DNA of 64,000 nucleotides, taken from positions 4,650,001 to 4,714,000 of the forward strand of contig OY294049.1 in the NCBI GenBank assembly GCA_958510825.1, written 5' to 3'. Shown here in pieces: positions 11,281 through 23,037 of the stretch (the stretch's first letter is position 1; the number at the start of each line of letters is the position of its first letter). The translations under genes were made by a program, and so were the position numbers. Under the pieces are notes generated by a model. It worked only from the letters and a program-made list of their open reading frames with translations. It had not been told where the DNA came from and did not search any database. The DNA comes from Brachypterus glaber (taxonomy: Eukaryota; Arthropoda; Insecta; Coleoptera; Kateretidae).

Positions 11281-12368
11281 TATACCCGGTGTAGCAAGAC
11301 CAAGGTACACCTTTTTTTCTTTGTCTTAAAAATTAGAGATTTAAAATTTGGTAAACCTATTATTGCCATAAAACGTCAACTATTGACATAAAAAGTTTAT
11401 TTAAGTCACTTCCGGTTTAACCGGAAATGACACTAACTTGAAAGATTTTTAATTGGGACACCCTAAACATTGTTACATATTACATTTCTAGGCTTTATTC
11501 GGAGTACAATAGTGCCAAAAAAGTGAGATTTTAAATATCAATTTTTTGTTTACTTAATTTTTCGTTTTTGTCATAGGTATACCATGATTACTTAATATTA
11601 TTTAAAATGATCTAAGTAACCCTAGATAAATTAATTTACTATAAATTCTTTTTTTTTTAAACTTAAATTTGATTGATAAATTTTTTTTTCAAATCCAACT
11701 TTGTTACTAAAATCAGAAAGTTATTGTAAATAAATAAGAGGTGCCTTAATTTCTGATAATTTATTAAATTAAATGCTATTGTTATATTAATGATGGTACT
11801 TTTTAATGGTATTAATGTACCAATATGGTGCCATTTAAAAAAATGAGTTTTTGAGCAAAAAACATTTTCGCTATCTTTAAAATGGTTCAAGTTAGTTATA
11901 AATTGAATTTTTAGCGTAAAAGTCCAGTAATTTTAAGTTGCGATTATCATCCCGAAAAGTATGGTTTTTGAGGTTATGTTGAAAATGGGAGCTAACTTTT
12001 AAATTCCGACCTCAGACTCGGATTAAGCAGCTCAAAATACATAGGAAGTCCGTCAGCGATTCAACTTTTTTAATTTTGTGTGACTGTGTTATCTCTGCAA
12101 TTAAAAGTCCGACCAAAAAAAGTTTTTTACAAAAGATTTTTATTTTTTTTGAGGAAAATTAAATAATAGTAAAAAAATATATGTTTCTATTAAAAAAAAA
12201 CCTTGACCTTGAAATGTCTTGAGTTTGAAAACCTAAATATCCGTAAAAAATAAATACGCCATTTTGTTTCCCCTATTGAATTAAACAACTTTTGTCCGAC
12301 ATTTTTTTTTATAAAATTTATAGTATTCGAGATATGTAAAAGTTTTATATTAAAAAAACACCCGGTAT
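11281..12368. mobile_element. Possible element with ACCCGGTGT-type ends
   Basis: TATACCCGGTGT near 11281 and the inverse ACACCCGGTATA near 12357 could be termini of a ~1.09 kb element. In between are a perfect palindrome (11410-11426) and a second GGGACACCC at 11457. The reverse-strand frame at 11663-11890 has no recognisable domain. Boundaries are uncertain. Confidence 0.35.
11410..11426. repeat. Palindrome TTCCGGTTTAACCGGAA
   Basis: A 17-bp perfect palindrome with an 8-bp stem stands in otherwise A/T-rich DNA. It is G/C-rich compared with its neighbours and is probably part of a transposon end. Confidence 0.7.
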
Positions 12369-12879
12369 ATTTCTCTAATAAAAAGTGGATTATCTTGATT
12401 ATCTGGATTATCTTGAAAACTAAACTTACGATTTTTTCCTGATGAATCTGAATTCAGCATCAAAAATTATTTTAGAAAATATGTATAGGTAAATTTGCGT
12501 TAAAAAAAAAACGTGGAACATGTAAACATGTAAACTAGTGTAATTGGGACGTACGAAAATCACGTTTTTGAAGAAAAAAATCTAAAAAAATCTAGTTTTC
12601 ATATTAAATTGTATAAAATTTCATATTAAGCAGATATTCATCTACGATAAAAAAAACGGATTTTTTACCACCAGGGAACATTTTGGGCTACTTTCCCCTA
12701 CTCAATGTATGAGTAAGCTTTTGTTTATTATTTTTAACAATATAAAAGCTAATTAAGTTTGTACGTAAGACATTTTAATTTAGTGTTAAATTTGAAATAA
12801 AAGTGTTTTAAACAGTAATAAAAATTTACATAACCAAACATTTTGTATGGTGTATTCATGAAACAGATCTTTACCTATA
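12369..12879. other. AT-rich DNA without recognisable features
   Basis: A short direct repeat, TGGATTATCTTGA / TGGATTATCTTGAA, lies at 12386-12418. I see nothing else. Confidence 0.5.
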
Positions 12880-12881
12880 TA

Positions 12882-14109
12882 GGGTGCCGGCAAAGGAAAA
12901 AAAACGAATCTCGATCGAACTCGCTCGGATTTATTTTCTACATCATTTGTTAAGAATATTTCTAAATTGTTTGTATCGAAATTATTTAATTAAAAAAAAA
13001 TATATATTTGATTGGAAATTGTTTTTTTTTTAAATCTAAATCAGAATAATTTGGGATTAACATCCATAATACCTATATCTAAATAAAAAATAAAAATAAC
13101 TGGTATGACTATGAGTCCAATATTGACACCTTAGGGCGCTGGAGCTCCTTTAAGATGTTTGACATTTGACATTAGTAAAAATTATTATTGTATATCTCGA
13201 AAACCACTAAAAAGATTTCTAAAAACAAAAAACTGTTAAAACCTGATACAAAAGGGACTTTCAAATTAGGTCAGTTGATATAATATATTATGGTCTAATT
13301 TTAATTTTAGGCCTATTTTAATTTTGGTTTGGACTTTTCTTCCCCATTTTGAAAATTTCCTCAATTTTTGGGAAAGCCTTGTATTTGTTCAAAACTTTTC
13401 AAACATTACAACTATATCATATGGCATATACTATACTGCCCTACTACGCTAGAAAGCAGCAGGCTGCTGAAACTGAATCTGATAATAAAATTTTTCTAAC
13501 TACACCCTCACAGGGGTGATGGGATAAATGTTTTAAAATGTTTTCAATATTTTCGTCAAAATTCGTATAAAGGGGTTTTTGGGGACGACGAAACAGAATC
13601 TTATAATATTTTTTTTCTAACTTCACTCCCTGAGGGTGGGAGTAGTTTTCGTGAAAATTGGTATATTGGGGTTTTTGAGGTTGAAAGTGAGTCTGATAAT
13701 AAACAAATTTAACTCTACCCCTGAAGGGCAGGAGGGTAGTTTTCTTGAAAATTTATATATTTGGGGTTTTTGAGGTTGCTAAAACTGAATCTTAAAATAA
13801 CATTCTTCTAAATCCACCCCCTGTGGGTGGCGGGTAGTTTTCGTGAAAATTGGTGTATTGTAGTTTTTGAGGTTTCTGAAAGTGAATCTGGTAATAAAAA
13901 ATCCTTCATTTCACGCGCGGAGGTGAAAAATGGTAAAGCTTTTTTACTGGGCAGTCTATTTAGTCAATTTTTGACAATTCAAGGTTAAGTCGCGTCCATT
14001 AAACGTAGTTTTTTAAAATAAATTTTGATGGGTGGTTTGCATATATATTGAGACTCTATGATCTCAAAATCGCGCGAGTTCTAAAACTTATAATTTTTGG
14101 CTGGCACCC
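12882..14109. mobile_element. TA-flanked TIR element carrying the family J tandem array
   Basis: The left tip GGGTGCCGGCAAA and the inverse right tip (TTGGCTGGCACCC) are bounded by TA on both sides (12880-12881 and 14110-14111). This fits insertion at a TA dinucleotide, as in Tc1/mariner-type elements. It is 1.23 kb without a transposase frame. The right half is made of tandem family J units. Confidence 0.6.
13441..13925. repeat. Family J tandem array, about five units of 94-132 bp
   Basis: Units start near 13455, 13588, 13681, 13775 and 13874 with a (C/A)TGAAA(C/G)TGAATCTGATAATAA block. Each continues with CACCCCCTGAGGGTGGG and GTTTTCGTGAAAATTGG. The CCCTGAGGG core is itself a small hairpin. 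Two related units in inverse orientation lie at 7436-7652. The reverse frame at 13444-13626 is a by-product of the repeat. Confidence 0.85.
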
Positions 14110-14111
14110 TA

Positions 14112-14497
14112 ATGTATATTTTATTTGCTTAAAGTTTTAAAATAAAAGTATATTTATTGACAAAATGTTTAATTTTGATTAGACTACTAACCATGTGTCT
14201 GGTTTTTAAACGGGACAAAAAAAATGTCATAAAAGAGTAGCGCTTAAGTATTTTTCTTGGGGGAATAAAATTCTTCATGGGACAGCCGGGTGATTTAAGT
14301 AATTTAATGCAAAATTATATAGGTAAATCACCAAAGTTTCGTTTTTATCGAATATTAATTAATTTTAATTTTAGGGGTGGACATAAATAAAACTTACCCG
14401 GTATAAGAATTTTATTATGATCTAAGGCAAAAACAAACTTAAAAACTCTTTCAGAGAAATTTTGAAAGTTTTTGAAAGAAATTTTAAGAAAGTCCCC
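14112..14497. other. AT-rich DNA without recognisable features
   Basis: An ACCCGGTATAA motif at 14396 resembles the element tips at 12357, but no partner was found. Confidence 0.45.
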
Positions 14498-14755
14498 GTA
14501 CTTAAAGCCTAAACCCACATTGTGAGATGAGTAATTTTTTGAACGTTTTCCCTAATAACTTTTGAACGTTTTGACTAAAATACTTAAAATTAAGTATTTG
14601 TTTCACTTGTTTATTTACCAGAATATCTACAAAATATGTAATCTTTAATTAGAATTAATTAATTAATTAGAATAGAACTATTCTTTTAAAAGATATTGGG
14701 TAAGATATTTAGTAATCTACTGTCATTTCACAATGTGGGTTAGACGCTTATTGCA
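14498..14755. mobile_element. Short TIR element, about 255 bp
   Basis: TAAAGCCTAAACCCACATTG followed by TGAGATGA is matched in inverse by TCATTTCACAATGTGGGTTA and GACGCTTA at the right end. This gives ~29-bp imperfect terminal inverted repeats. The interior contains AATTAATTAATTAG and no coding frame. No target duplication is clear. Confidence 0.65.
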
Positions 14756-15817
14756 TAACATCGCCCAATTATAAATTCAAGTGACTTTAATTAAAAACAA
14801 TAAAGATTTTTTTATTGAAAAAACCATGAAAACATTTGCTCAAGTCAAAACGCCTAATACTTGAGCCGATTTTTATTAAAAATGTCATAAGAATTTTTTG
14901 ATTTTACGGGTGGAAACACCCGTAATTAAAATCGACCTCAAAAATAAAAAAAGTTTGCGTTTTCGGCTTAAGAATGTCATGAAAAGTCGAGAAAATGTAA
15001 AAAAGTGGGTGTTAAAAAAAATCTGTCTGTCTAGACGTATCTGTCTGTATTAAACCTTATAACTTTTGAACGAAATGTCCAATTAAAAAAATTCTTTCAC
15101 CAAACGATTCAGGACCTTTTCTATTAGTGTCACATCAAATATGGTTAACATTAACCTAGGGCAAAGGTGGAAAAATGGACAAAAACTATATTTTTTAGCG
15201 ATATCTCACTTATTATTTATAGTAGGACAACATTTTTTGCATAAATAAAAACAATTTCTAATTCCCTACAAAAACATGTGATCATTTTATCATAGGACTA
15301 TTAGTTTCCGAGATATAGGCGTTTGAATAAATTTTGCTATATTTTTATATTTTTAATTAGATGTCAGATATTGACACTAGTAAAATTTTAATCATAGGTA
15401 AAATTAATTTCAATTAAATTTTTATTTAATAAATTTCGTAAATTTCTGATAATGATCCGGTAAAGCAATAAAGAAAAAACAAAAGAATATTATCCAAAAA
15501 AACAGGGAAAGTGGTCAATTTGATATCTTATTTTAAAAATTCTCATTTTTCCACCCGTCTAGAAAAGGTACCGGCTTCATATTTGGTTTGGAATCACGCG
15601 TCCAAACATCCCTACAGATGGACAGAAAATTTTTTATTATTGACAATAACTCTTTATTTGCATAATTTTTGTGTATACAACTTAGCTAGTGGTAGATGGT
15701 ATAAAAAGTATAAAAAATTCAAAAAATCAAGAGTTTCGATTCTGGACGACGTGACTTCTGTCTTGTCTTGATTTTTTCTCTATCCAAAGACTAGGCGAGG
15801 TGGGAAAAATCATATAT
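14756..15817. other. AT-rich DNA without a supportable gene
   Basis: A TCTGTCTGTCTAGACGTATC tract near 15023, followed by ATAACTTTTGAACG, resembles the module seen in families A and B. An 86-codon forward frame at 15511-15771 has no recognisable domain. Nothing else is supportable. Confidence 0.4.
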
Positions 15818-16903
15818 AGGGTTATTCAGAAATAAATACAAGAAATTTAAAAGGTAATTCTACGTTAAAATATATGAAAAAAAGTTCCCATAATGGTTGG
15901 TCCGGAAGTGAGCCTTAAGGGAACTTCTACACACCTACATCTAAAAAGTAGTTTTTATTTAATATTTCTGAAACCCTATAAACCAAAGCAACGAATTTTT
16001 GCACATGCCTTAACATTGATAAAGGCTATCATTTCATCTAATTTTTAAATGGTAATTTTAATCAGGGACGTGCGAAATGGGGGGGCTATATCACTTTAAT
16101 GCCCCAAACTTTTGTATACGTATTTTTTTGTCATTTTCTCAATAATATATTAATCTTTGATTAAAAATACATAAAAAGGTACTCTTTATGTAACACTGTA
16201 GGGCCAATCGTTTTCGATAAATTTGAAATTAAAGAGGTAATTTCACGTTTCGATCATCAAAAATAGGAACTAAAAAATGCACCAATAAAAATTTTAATAC
16301 TGCAAAGAAATTCTAAAAACTACGAAAAAAAACTCCCCATACAGAAATATCCATAAATCACTTTTAAGGGAGCTACGGTCCCTTAAAAAGTGTTACTCTT
16401 TAAGGGACCTACTCTTAAAACTGATTTTCGAACCGAGGTGTATACGAGATTTTTTTCACAGTTTTTAATGTGGAATCACACTGCTGTACTCAAATTTTTA
16501 TTGGTGCATTTTTGGTTCGTATTTTTGATGCTCAGAACGTAAAATTGCATCTTTAATTGCCATTTTCTCGAAAACGGTTAACTCTACGGTGTTACATGAA
16601 GTACCTTTTTTATGTATTTTTAATTAAAGGTTAATATTTTATTGAGAAAATGCCAAAAAATCTACGGAAAAAAAAGTTTGGGGCCAAAAAGTGACATCGC
16701 CCCCCCATGTTGAACGTCCCTGGTTAAAATTCCTAAATAAAAATTATAGGGTTCCAAAAGTATTAAATAAAAACTACTTTTTAGATTTACCCCTAGGAGG
16801 GCCGTATCTCCCTTAGGGCTCATTTTCGGACCAACCTTTATAGGATTTTTTTTTATATTTTTTTAACGTTTTAAATTTCTCGAACTTATTTCTGAATAAC
16901 CCT
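15818..16903. mobile_element. Outer foldback element with a nested second foldback
   Basis: The termini AGGGTTATTCAGAAATAA and its inverse are followed by ~200-bp arms. Shared blocks include GGTTGGTCCG(A/G)AA, the GAGCC(T/C)TAAGGGA region and AAAAAGTAGTTTTTATTTAA. The arms are separated by a complete second element (16063-16722). Without that insertion the outer element would be only ~425 bp. No coding frame is present. Confidence 0.85.
16063..16722. mobile_element. Inner hAT-like foldback MITE
   Basis: It begins CAGGGACGTGCGAAATGGGG and ends with the inverse (CCCCCCATGTTGAACGTCCCTG). It has ~290-bp imperfect arms that share AATTTTTATTGGTGCATTTT and AAAGGTACTTC(A/T)TGTAACA-like blocks. The CAGGGACG tips resemble hAT MITEs. 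The expected 8-bp duplication is poor (ATTTTAAT against GTTAAAAT), so the superfamily is uncertain. Confidence 0.75.
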
Positions 16904-17691
16904 GTATATATTTTTTTGCATTTGTGACAAAATCATTTAATGATTTGCATCATTTTAATTACAAAATAAATAAAAACGCTTTAGGTAAATTTCGTCAAGG
17001 AAAACTTCTTCCGGGTAATTGGCCACTAACTTTTGTTGTTCTTTGAGTTGTGCTCAAGAATTGGGAACCGTTTCTCATAGCTAAATTTATTTTGCTAGAA
17101 GTATTTAATACGATTGTCGTTTTAATCGAGGTTTTAATTAAAAATATAATGATAGTATATACCTAGTTTAAATGGTTCTAAATCATAAATATTTTCTTTA
17201 GTAAACCGTCTTCAATACACAAGTATTTAAGATAAAATGTTTTATAATTTAATATTAATTTTTATAGATTAATATTTTTCATCGTTTTCAACCTTTATTA
17301 AAAGGAAAAATTCATACATCTGTAAATATCTCGATTTTTCCCTAATTTTTCTAATAATATTTTCATATTAAGGTTTAGGTTGTTGAAAAAATAAATAAAT
17401 AAAATCTTTCCGTCATTTTTTGGATGATATATAATTTCAAAACAAAGCATATAAGTTTTTAATTTCTTAGTGCTAGTGCAAGTATTTTTTGTTGTTATTT
17501 TATTAGTTTCCAACAGACATAAAATTGATTTTTATTAAAAATTTTTTCAGGGGGTAAATTTTCTCTATTTCCCACATAATTACCTAATTATTAAAATCTT
17601 TTGCGTAAAAAGGGAGAGTGGGGATAGGCGTATAATACCCAGAGAATCAGATAAATGCAGCAAAGTCAGCTCTCAGCCTCAGTGATAGAAC
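16904..17691. other. AT-rich DNA without recognisable genes
   Basis: A 71-codon reverse frame at 17298-17513 has no recognisable domain. GGGAGAGTGGGGATAGG at 17611 resembles transposon tips of the AGGGGAGAGTGG type, but no inverse partner was found. Confidence 0.45.
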
Positions 17692-17936
17692 TATATAAGC
17701 GCGTTGGTAACTCTTAATTCAACATTACCATTGCTTACCATTTACGTTATAATTATTACACATTATTTATTTGAGTGCCTTTACGTGGATATTTGTCGGT
17801 TCTTTTTGTTTTATTTCTTCCGCGAGCCGTTTTCCTGCTAATCGCTTTCCTGCAATTTGTTATCAGCAGACAGTGCACCGTTTGTTTAGGACATTCGGCA
17901 GTGACTTTTTCAACCACCGAATAATTACAAGTAAGA
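17692..17936 (+). promoter_or_regulatory. Candidate Pol II core promoter and first exon
   Basis: TATATAAG at 17692-17699 is followed about 27 bp later by an initiator-like TTCAACATT. There is then a stretch with fewer A/T runs and a frame open from 17771. It ends with a good 5' splice consensus, ACAA|GTAAGA at 17931. This could be a first exon of a host gene, or part of a retroelement LTR. No downstream exon could be identified, because family D begins at 17954. Low confidence. Confidence 0.25.
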
Positions 17937-17953
17937 TTTTTGTTTTTACCTAT

Positions 17954-18960
17954 TAGTCTAAGAGCTGGTGACTATTTTTATTTCATTATTTGCTCCCAGC
18001 TGTATTTTATATATGTCAAATACATTCAATTAAGCTACTTGCAAATCTCCAGGTCCTGGATCCGGTTCCTTTGGATGCTAGAAGCCTCGAAAAGGTGGTG
18101 AATGGGGTCCCGAAAAATATATTTTTAACTTACCGAGTATTGTATTGTATTGTTTACTGTCATTGTCAGACAGTTAAATATTACAAAAAAATTGGAAGGT
18201 GCATCTAATAAAAGTAATTCATTTCATTAAAAATGAATCCTACTATTCTATGTATTATACCACCATTCTACACCATGCCACTCAATGTCAAATTATTCAT
18301 GTAATATTAAACATGTCTTCATTCTTGTGTGAACCACGGAATCCCCATCCTCGGACACAAAACATGTCTTTCTTTTGCCATTTTTACACATTTTTCTTAT
18401 TTTTTCAAGCTTTAAACCTCCAAAACACGACAAAAAATGTTGACAAGGGAAATCTGTCTAAATGCAGACTACATTATTAAGGAAGTCAAACAAATTACAA
18501 TTATTACATTTATTTACAATTATTTTCACAGTTTTACACAAATATTCAGTAGGCTAGAGTTAAAAAAAGACTAAAAACTTTATCTGACATATGTCAACAC
18601 TAAAAAGTCTCAATAATTTTCATTTAATCAAAACGTAATTTCATAAATTCTAATTTCTTTAAAAAAATAAATATCAAATATTTTAAAGGCACTTTTTAAA
18701 GACTGTTCTCACCCCTTGACCCCAGAATTATTGTTTATAACTATGAAAATAGTTTAGTCTAAATGTAATAAATAAAATGCAAGTTAAAAAAATATTTTTG
18801 GTAGCTTATTACCATACCTTTTGGAGCTTCTAGCACCCAAAGCAACTGGATCCGGAGTCTACCAATTTAAAAATAGCTTAATTTAAATGTACTTTAAGAC
18901 ATATATAAAATATAGCCGGGAGCAAATATTGAAATAAAAATGGTCCCAGTTCTCCGACTA
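17954..18960. mobile_element. Family D foldback element, copy 1
   Basis: The left tip TAGTCTAAGAGCTGGTGAC and the inverse right tip (CCAGTTCTCCGACTA) start ~190-bp arms. They share TGTATTTTATATATGTC, a CCGGTTCCTTTGGATGCTAG-like block and GGATCCGG. The interior contains GACATATGTCAACACTAAAA and CACTTTTTAAAGACTGTTCT, which are also present in the copies at 23038 and 26394. Frames at 17990-18208 and 18199-18480 are incidental. Confidence 0.85.
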
Positions 18961-19166
18961 TAACGCTTGTTTAATAAGCCTTAAGGATAATTGCCATTAA
19001 TTATCCTTACGCCTAATTTTTACTTAAATGAATATTTTATTAAAGCTTCATTTACCCAATAATTAACACTAAACTAAGAATTTAACTAATGAAATGTCAG
19101 ATTTATTTGTTACATTCCATTTCATTGGTTAGAACATAAAGTTAGTTTAGTATTAATTATTCGATA
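18961..19166. repeat. Two small hairpins
   Basis: AAGGATAATtgccattaATTATCCTT lies near 18982-19006. At 19055-19166 there is an imperfect foldback whose arms share AATTAACACTAAACTAA and AACTAATGAAATG. Neither resembles a known RNA gene. Confidence 0.6.
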
Positions 19167-19299
19167 AACTAACCTTAAAATGTGACCTGTATGGAGTACA
19201 TGCTTATAATAGTTACTTTCCCTTACCGCAACTATACCAAATAAAAAAATTTGGCGTTAGTTATAAAAATTGATTTTTTTAAAGTTTGTCGACGTTTTA

Positions 19300-19520
19300 T
19301 GTGATTTTCGCGAAAAAAAAAAATGGATTTCGTTCTTTCTGTCTTTATGTAGGTTAGCTAGTGCGTAAAATGTCTGACTGTCATAACTAAAGTACCCTTT
19401 TGAGATAAAGACTTCCAGTTTGGAAAATATTTTTGTTACTGTTAATGTTTTTGGTTGGGACGGTTTTTCGTAGAAAATTATGACTGGCGAAAGTTTTTTT
19501 TTTAACTTTTTTTGTTTTAT
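19300..19520. mobile_element. Family B, single arm
   Basis: A TCTGTCTTTATG tract, then CATAACTAAAGTACCC, AAGACTTCCAGTTTG and GGTTTTTCGTAGAAAATTATG follow the same order as the left arm of the complete family B foldback at 20290-20760. The copy is strongly diverged. Confidence 0.55.
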
Positions 19521-20228
19521 TTTTTATCCAATTGCATCAATGCGAAAGAAGGTTTATGCGTTTATACGGTTTTGTTCCCTTCTATAGCCTAAACTACCAG
19601 GCCGATTTTAACGATTGTTGTCTTAATTATCCGAGTGACATAGGCTATTTAAATTCCATGTTTCGACAATATTATTCGTTATTATCATGTCGATAATAAT
19701 AATTACTACAGGAAAGTCAAAGAAATCTATGGATTTTTATTATGATTTCGGTGTCATATGGTCTGTATTTAATTTAAAAATTGAATTTCATTCGCTAACG
19801 TTTTGGATTTTTAATTTTTACTTTTATATTTTTTTTCATTAGGTATATTATATCAGGTGCATTTTTTCGTAGTCGGTTTTTTTTTTCGGTAAGTCGGCTT
19901 CTTAATTGAACTAGTTGCTTCGGTAAACAATCTGAAATTCCTCGAGTTTGTTTTGCGTGAAGCATTAATCATTTTGGGAAAAGTTTACATTTACCATAAC
20001 AGTCTTTAAGTGAAATGTACTAAAAATATTCACGTAAAGAGATTTCCTGTTATTTATTGCTGCCAAGATAAAACTATGCTATCCCCTAGAAGTTAAGTAA
20101 CTATTTGAACTTACGGTCACATTTAGTTTTTGTATAATATAGTGCACACTGAGGTTTCAAAAATTTTAAAAAAATACTGCCGCCAACAAAATATTACTTT
20201 CCCCTATAGGCATAGATTCATTAAAATC
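19521..20228. other. AT-rich DNA without recognisable features
   Basis: Only A/T-rich sequence and short ATTATTAT runs are present. Confidence 0.5.
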
Positions 20229-20230
20229 AA

Positions 20231-20263
<33 letters not shown>

Positions 20264-20280
20264 AAAAATTAAAAAAAATA
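20229..20280. repeat. A-rich / (AAAT)n simple repeat
   Basis: An uninterrupted A run of about 19 bases is followed by AAATAAATAAATAAATT and more A runs. It may be the poly(A) remnant of a retroposon, but no body or target duplication was found. Confidence 0.75.
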
Positions 20281-20289
20281 TTATTTCCG

Positions 20290-20765
20290 TCAAAAAAACT
20301 TTATTTGTCTGTCGGTCTGTCGGTCTGTGTGTCGAGAAATTTGTGACCACGATAACTCATGAACCCTTCGGGTTAAAGACTTCAAATTTGAACCACAGGT
20401 TGATTATCTAAAGTTCTAGGCTGGGATTGTTTTTCGTAAAAATCGGCTGGGTAAAATGGGGTAAAAACAATTTTTTTCAAAAACATATTTTTTTCAATTT
20501 ATCTTTCGTTTTGCGAAAAAAAAAACTTTCTTTAAAAATTTTTTTTTTGAAAAACTGTTTTTACCCCATTTTACCCACTTACCCCAACCCGAATTTTACG
20601 AAAAACAATCCCAGTCTAGAACTTTAGATAATCAACCTGTGGTCCAAATTTAAAATCTTTAGCCCGAAGCGTTCTTGAGTTATCGTGGTCACAAATTTCC
20701 CGACACACAGACCGACAGACCGACATACCGACGGAATCATATTTTTTGGATATAAAACGTCTAGA
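20290..20765. mobile_element. Family B foldback element
   Basis: It is an almost complete palindrome centred near 20525, with arms of about 220 bp. The order on the left is GTCTGTCGGTCTGTCGGTCT, GACCACGATAACTCATGAAC, ACAGGTTGATTATCTAAAG and GGGTAAAATGGGGTAAAAAC. The right arm is the inverse. The 66-codon frame at 20427-20627 reads across the centre and is not a gene. The transcript would form one long hairpin. Confidence 0.9.
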
Positions 20766-20817
20766 AACGTAAAAAAGCAATACATTTTTTCCGATATTTT
20801 TTTACTAACGCAAGACT

Positions 20818-21177
20818 TTTCAGCTCAATTTTTTAAACGGAAAGGGGGATCGTGTGGCACATAATTTTAAATCTTATGAAATTCTAAATCTAACTATATT
20901 TTTTACTTTTTTTAATGATTTTTTTTTTGTTTAAAATAGGGTTGAAAATGGGTATTTTTGTCAATATTTTTCTAAAAACATCAAACAATTTTTAAAATGA
21001 CTAATTTCATAATAAAACAACTTAAATTATAATTTGAAACTAATTTTAATTGACATAAATAAAAATTTACAAAAAAAAACTTAAAAAATCGTATTTTTTG
21101 GCACAAAAAATTGAAAAATTAAAACTAAACATCCAATAAATAATACCCCCGCGTAGGAAAAAACTAAAAACGTTATT
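20818..21177. mobile_element. Family G, degenerate internal fragment
   Basis: TTTTCAGCTC, AAACGGAAAGGGGGATCGTG and ATAATTTTAAATCTTATGAA match the body of family G at 40749-41470 in the same order. The GGGTTGAAAATGGGTATTTT and TAAATAAAAATTTAC segments also match. Both terminal inverted repeats are missing. Confidence 0.65.
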
Positions 21178-21662
21178 ATGGGGTGTTTCTACCTTATAAA
21201 TTATAAAAATAATCTTTTTTAATTTTTTTTATACAGAAAGAAAAAAGATATCATTGTGAAATTTTGTAGATATGTTTATTTATATTTAAAAAATTTTTGG
21301 CCAAAAAATAACAAAATGACGGACGTTTTTCAAAAATTTTCAAACATTTTCAGACAAACATTTTGTTATTTTTCGGCTAAAAAAAATCTTCTAGATAGGG
21401 CTATAGCGACTTCAATACTGAATCATATCCCGTTTTTTTTTTCAGTCGATCCAAACGGTCTGAATCATGGCGACCACCGTTTTTTGATGTTTTTTTTTTC
21501 AAAAAAAAATTATGGCCAGGAAAAAATCTAAAGAAATTTTATTTGTATTTCTTGAATAAACATATCTACAAAATTTCACAATGATACCTTTTTTCTTTCT
21601 ATACAAAAAAAATGTTTAAAAAAAAGATTATTGTTATAATTTCTAAGGTAGAAAGACCCCTA
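21178..21662. mobile_element. Foldback element, about 485 bp
   Basis: Arms of ~110 bp at 21180-21290 and 21550-21660 share AGAAAGAAAAAAG(A/G)TATCAT, TGTGAAATTTTGTAGATATG and TTTCTACCTTA. Inside, a second inverted pair, CAAAAATTTTCAAACATTTT with AACAAAATG / CATTTTGTTATTTTTCGGC, gives a smaller stem. The frame at 21256-21531 spans these repeats and is not a gene. Confidence 0.8.
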
Positions 21663-21874
21663 AGCTTGTGCCAATTTTTTATTAAAATATAAACATTTAA
21701 TAGTATATTACGCACTAAGTCGGCGATGTCGTCAATGCACCTGCCCTTGTAAAAAAGCACTCGTCTAAAAAAATTATTAGCTTTTTAAATTTTTTTAAAT
21801 TGCAAGTCCTGAAAACTGTATACCTAAAATTTTCGCATGCGCGCCGCAAAAAGTCCAAACTTGATTATCAATGA

Positions 21875-22163
21875 TCTAATATTTTAAAGTATTATTAATT
21901 TGAGCCATTTCGCCTCAATGACTATTTATATCGTAAAAATCTAAAACAGAAAATAAAATCAAAATGTTCTTATCAGGCGCACCTATTTCTAGATGCGCTG
22001 GTAAGGTATTGCGTTTAAAATAATACTTATCTGTTATATCTTCTTTATCTAAAAATAGGTGCGCCTGATAAGAACATTTTAATTTTATTTTCTGTTTTAG
22101 ATTTTTACGATATAAATAGTCATTGAGGCGAAATGGCTCAAATTAATAATACTATAAATATAT
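21875..22163. mobile_element. Long near-perfect hairpin, about 290 bp
   Basis: Arms of ~112 bp (about 21885-21997 and 22050-22160) are almost identical inverse copies. Both contain TTTGAGCCATTTCGCCTCAA, TTTATATCGTAAAAATCTAA and TTCTTATCAGGCGCACCTAT. The loop is only ~55 bp. High arm identity suggests recent origin. No coding frame is present. Confidence 0.9.
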
Positions 22164-22283
22164 ATATATACGCCTCAAATAAATTATAGATTCTAATATT
22201 TTAATTTTAATTAATAAATTTTATAAAATTATTTACCCTTATTTGTGACTTGACAAAAACTTTTTATTGATACTGTTAAATAG

Positions 22284-22357
22284 GCTTGCCACTGTAAGAA
22301 AAATCCTGTGACCGTCCCTGGCTCAGCTCCCCCAAGAAAAATTCTGGGTGCGCCACT
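22284..22357. mobile_element. hAT-like MITE end fragment
   Basis: CTGGGTGCGCCACTG ends at 22357. Read inversely it is CAGTGGCGCACCCAG, a common hAT-MITE terminus, preceded by a C-rich GCTCAGCTCCCCCAAG block. A GCCACTG at 22288 may be a weak partner. No 8-bp duplication was found. Confidence 0.45.
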
Positions 22358-23037
22358 GACTTAATCTATTTTAATCAGATCAGATCATGTGTGGCAGATC
22401 TGTACAAATTTGATCAGATCAGGTCGAAATCCCTATTTAATCAAATCGAACATTTTAGAGCGGGAATTCGCAGGAAAAAATGTCAATTTTGTTGGCATTA
22501 GTTTATAATTTGTGTGCATTAACAAAAGTAACCATTTATTTGCCTCTAACCTAAATTATAAAAAAAAAAAACGGAAAATCTAATTGCAATTAAATAAAAT
22601 ATTTTAATAGCATGTTTTTTTATAAAAATAATAAAACTAATAAAAATAATATTAATTACCTATCTACCTTCATGCTCGTACGTCAATATTAATTTCATTT
22701 CTAAAAAAATATAAAATACCTCGCTTAGTATTAATTGAGAACCAGCCAAATTAAATTTAAAACGTCCGAGAAAAAAATGAGTGTATGGTGTCCTTTTATT
22801 AGTCTCTTAATAGTCCCCGTGGGCAATAAGTGACTCATCTGGTATTGAGTTTGGAAAATCGGGCTTAATTATACATACAATTTATATATACCTAATAAAT
22901 AAAATCATTAATTGTATTAATTGATAGTTAAATAAAATTTAGAGGACTTAATAATTAATAAGTTCTTATTTATTATAATTATATCACTAGGCAAACGCGC
23001 TTAAGTGCTAGTAGTTAATTTACATGCAGTGCAAAAG
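22358..23037. other. AT-rich DNA without recognisable features
   Basis: A cluster of AGATCAGATC / GATCAGATCAGGTC lies at 22376-22430. I see nothing else. Confidence 0.5.

Noticed and set aside
17692..17936. Solo LTR
   Set aside because: A TATA box is present, but no TG...CA boundaries, primer-binding site or target duplication could be found; kept only as a promoter-like candidate.
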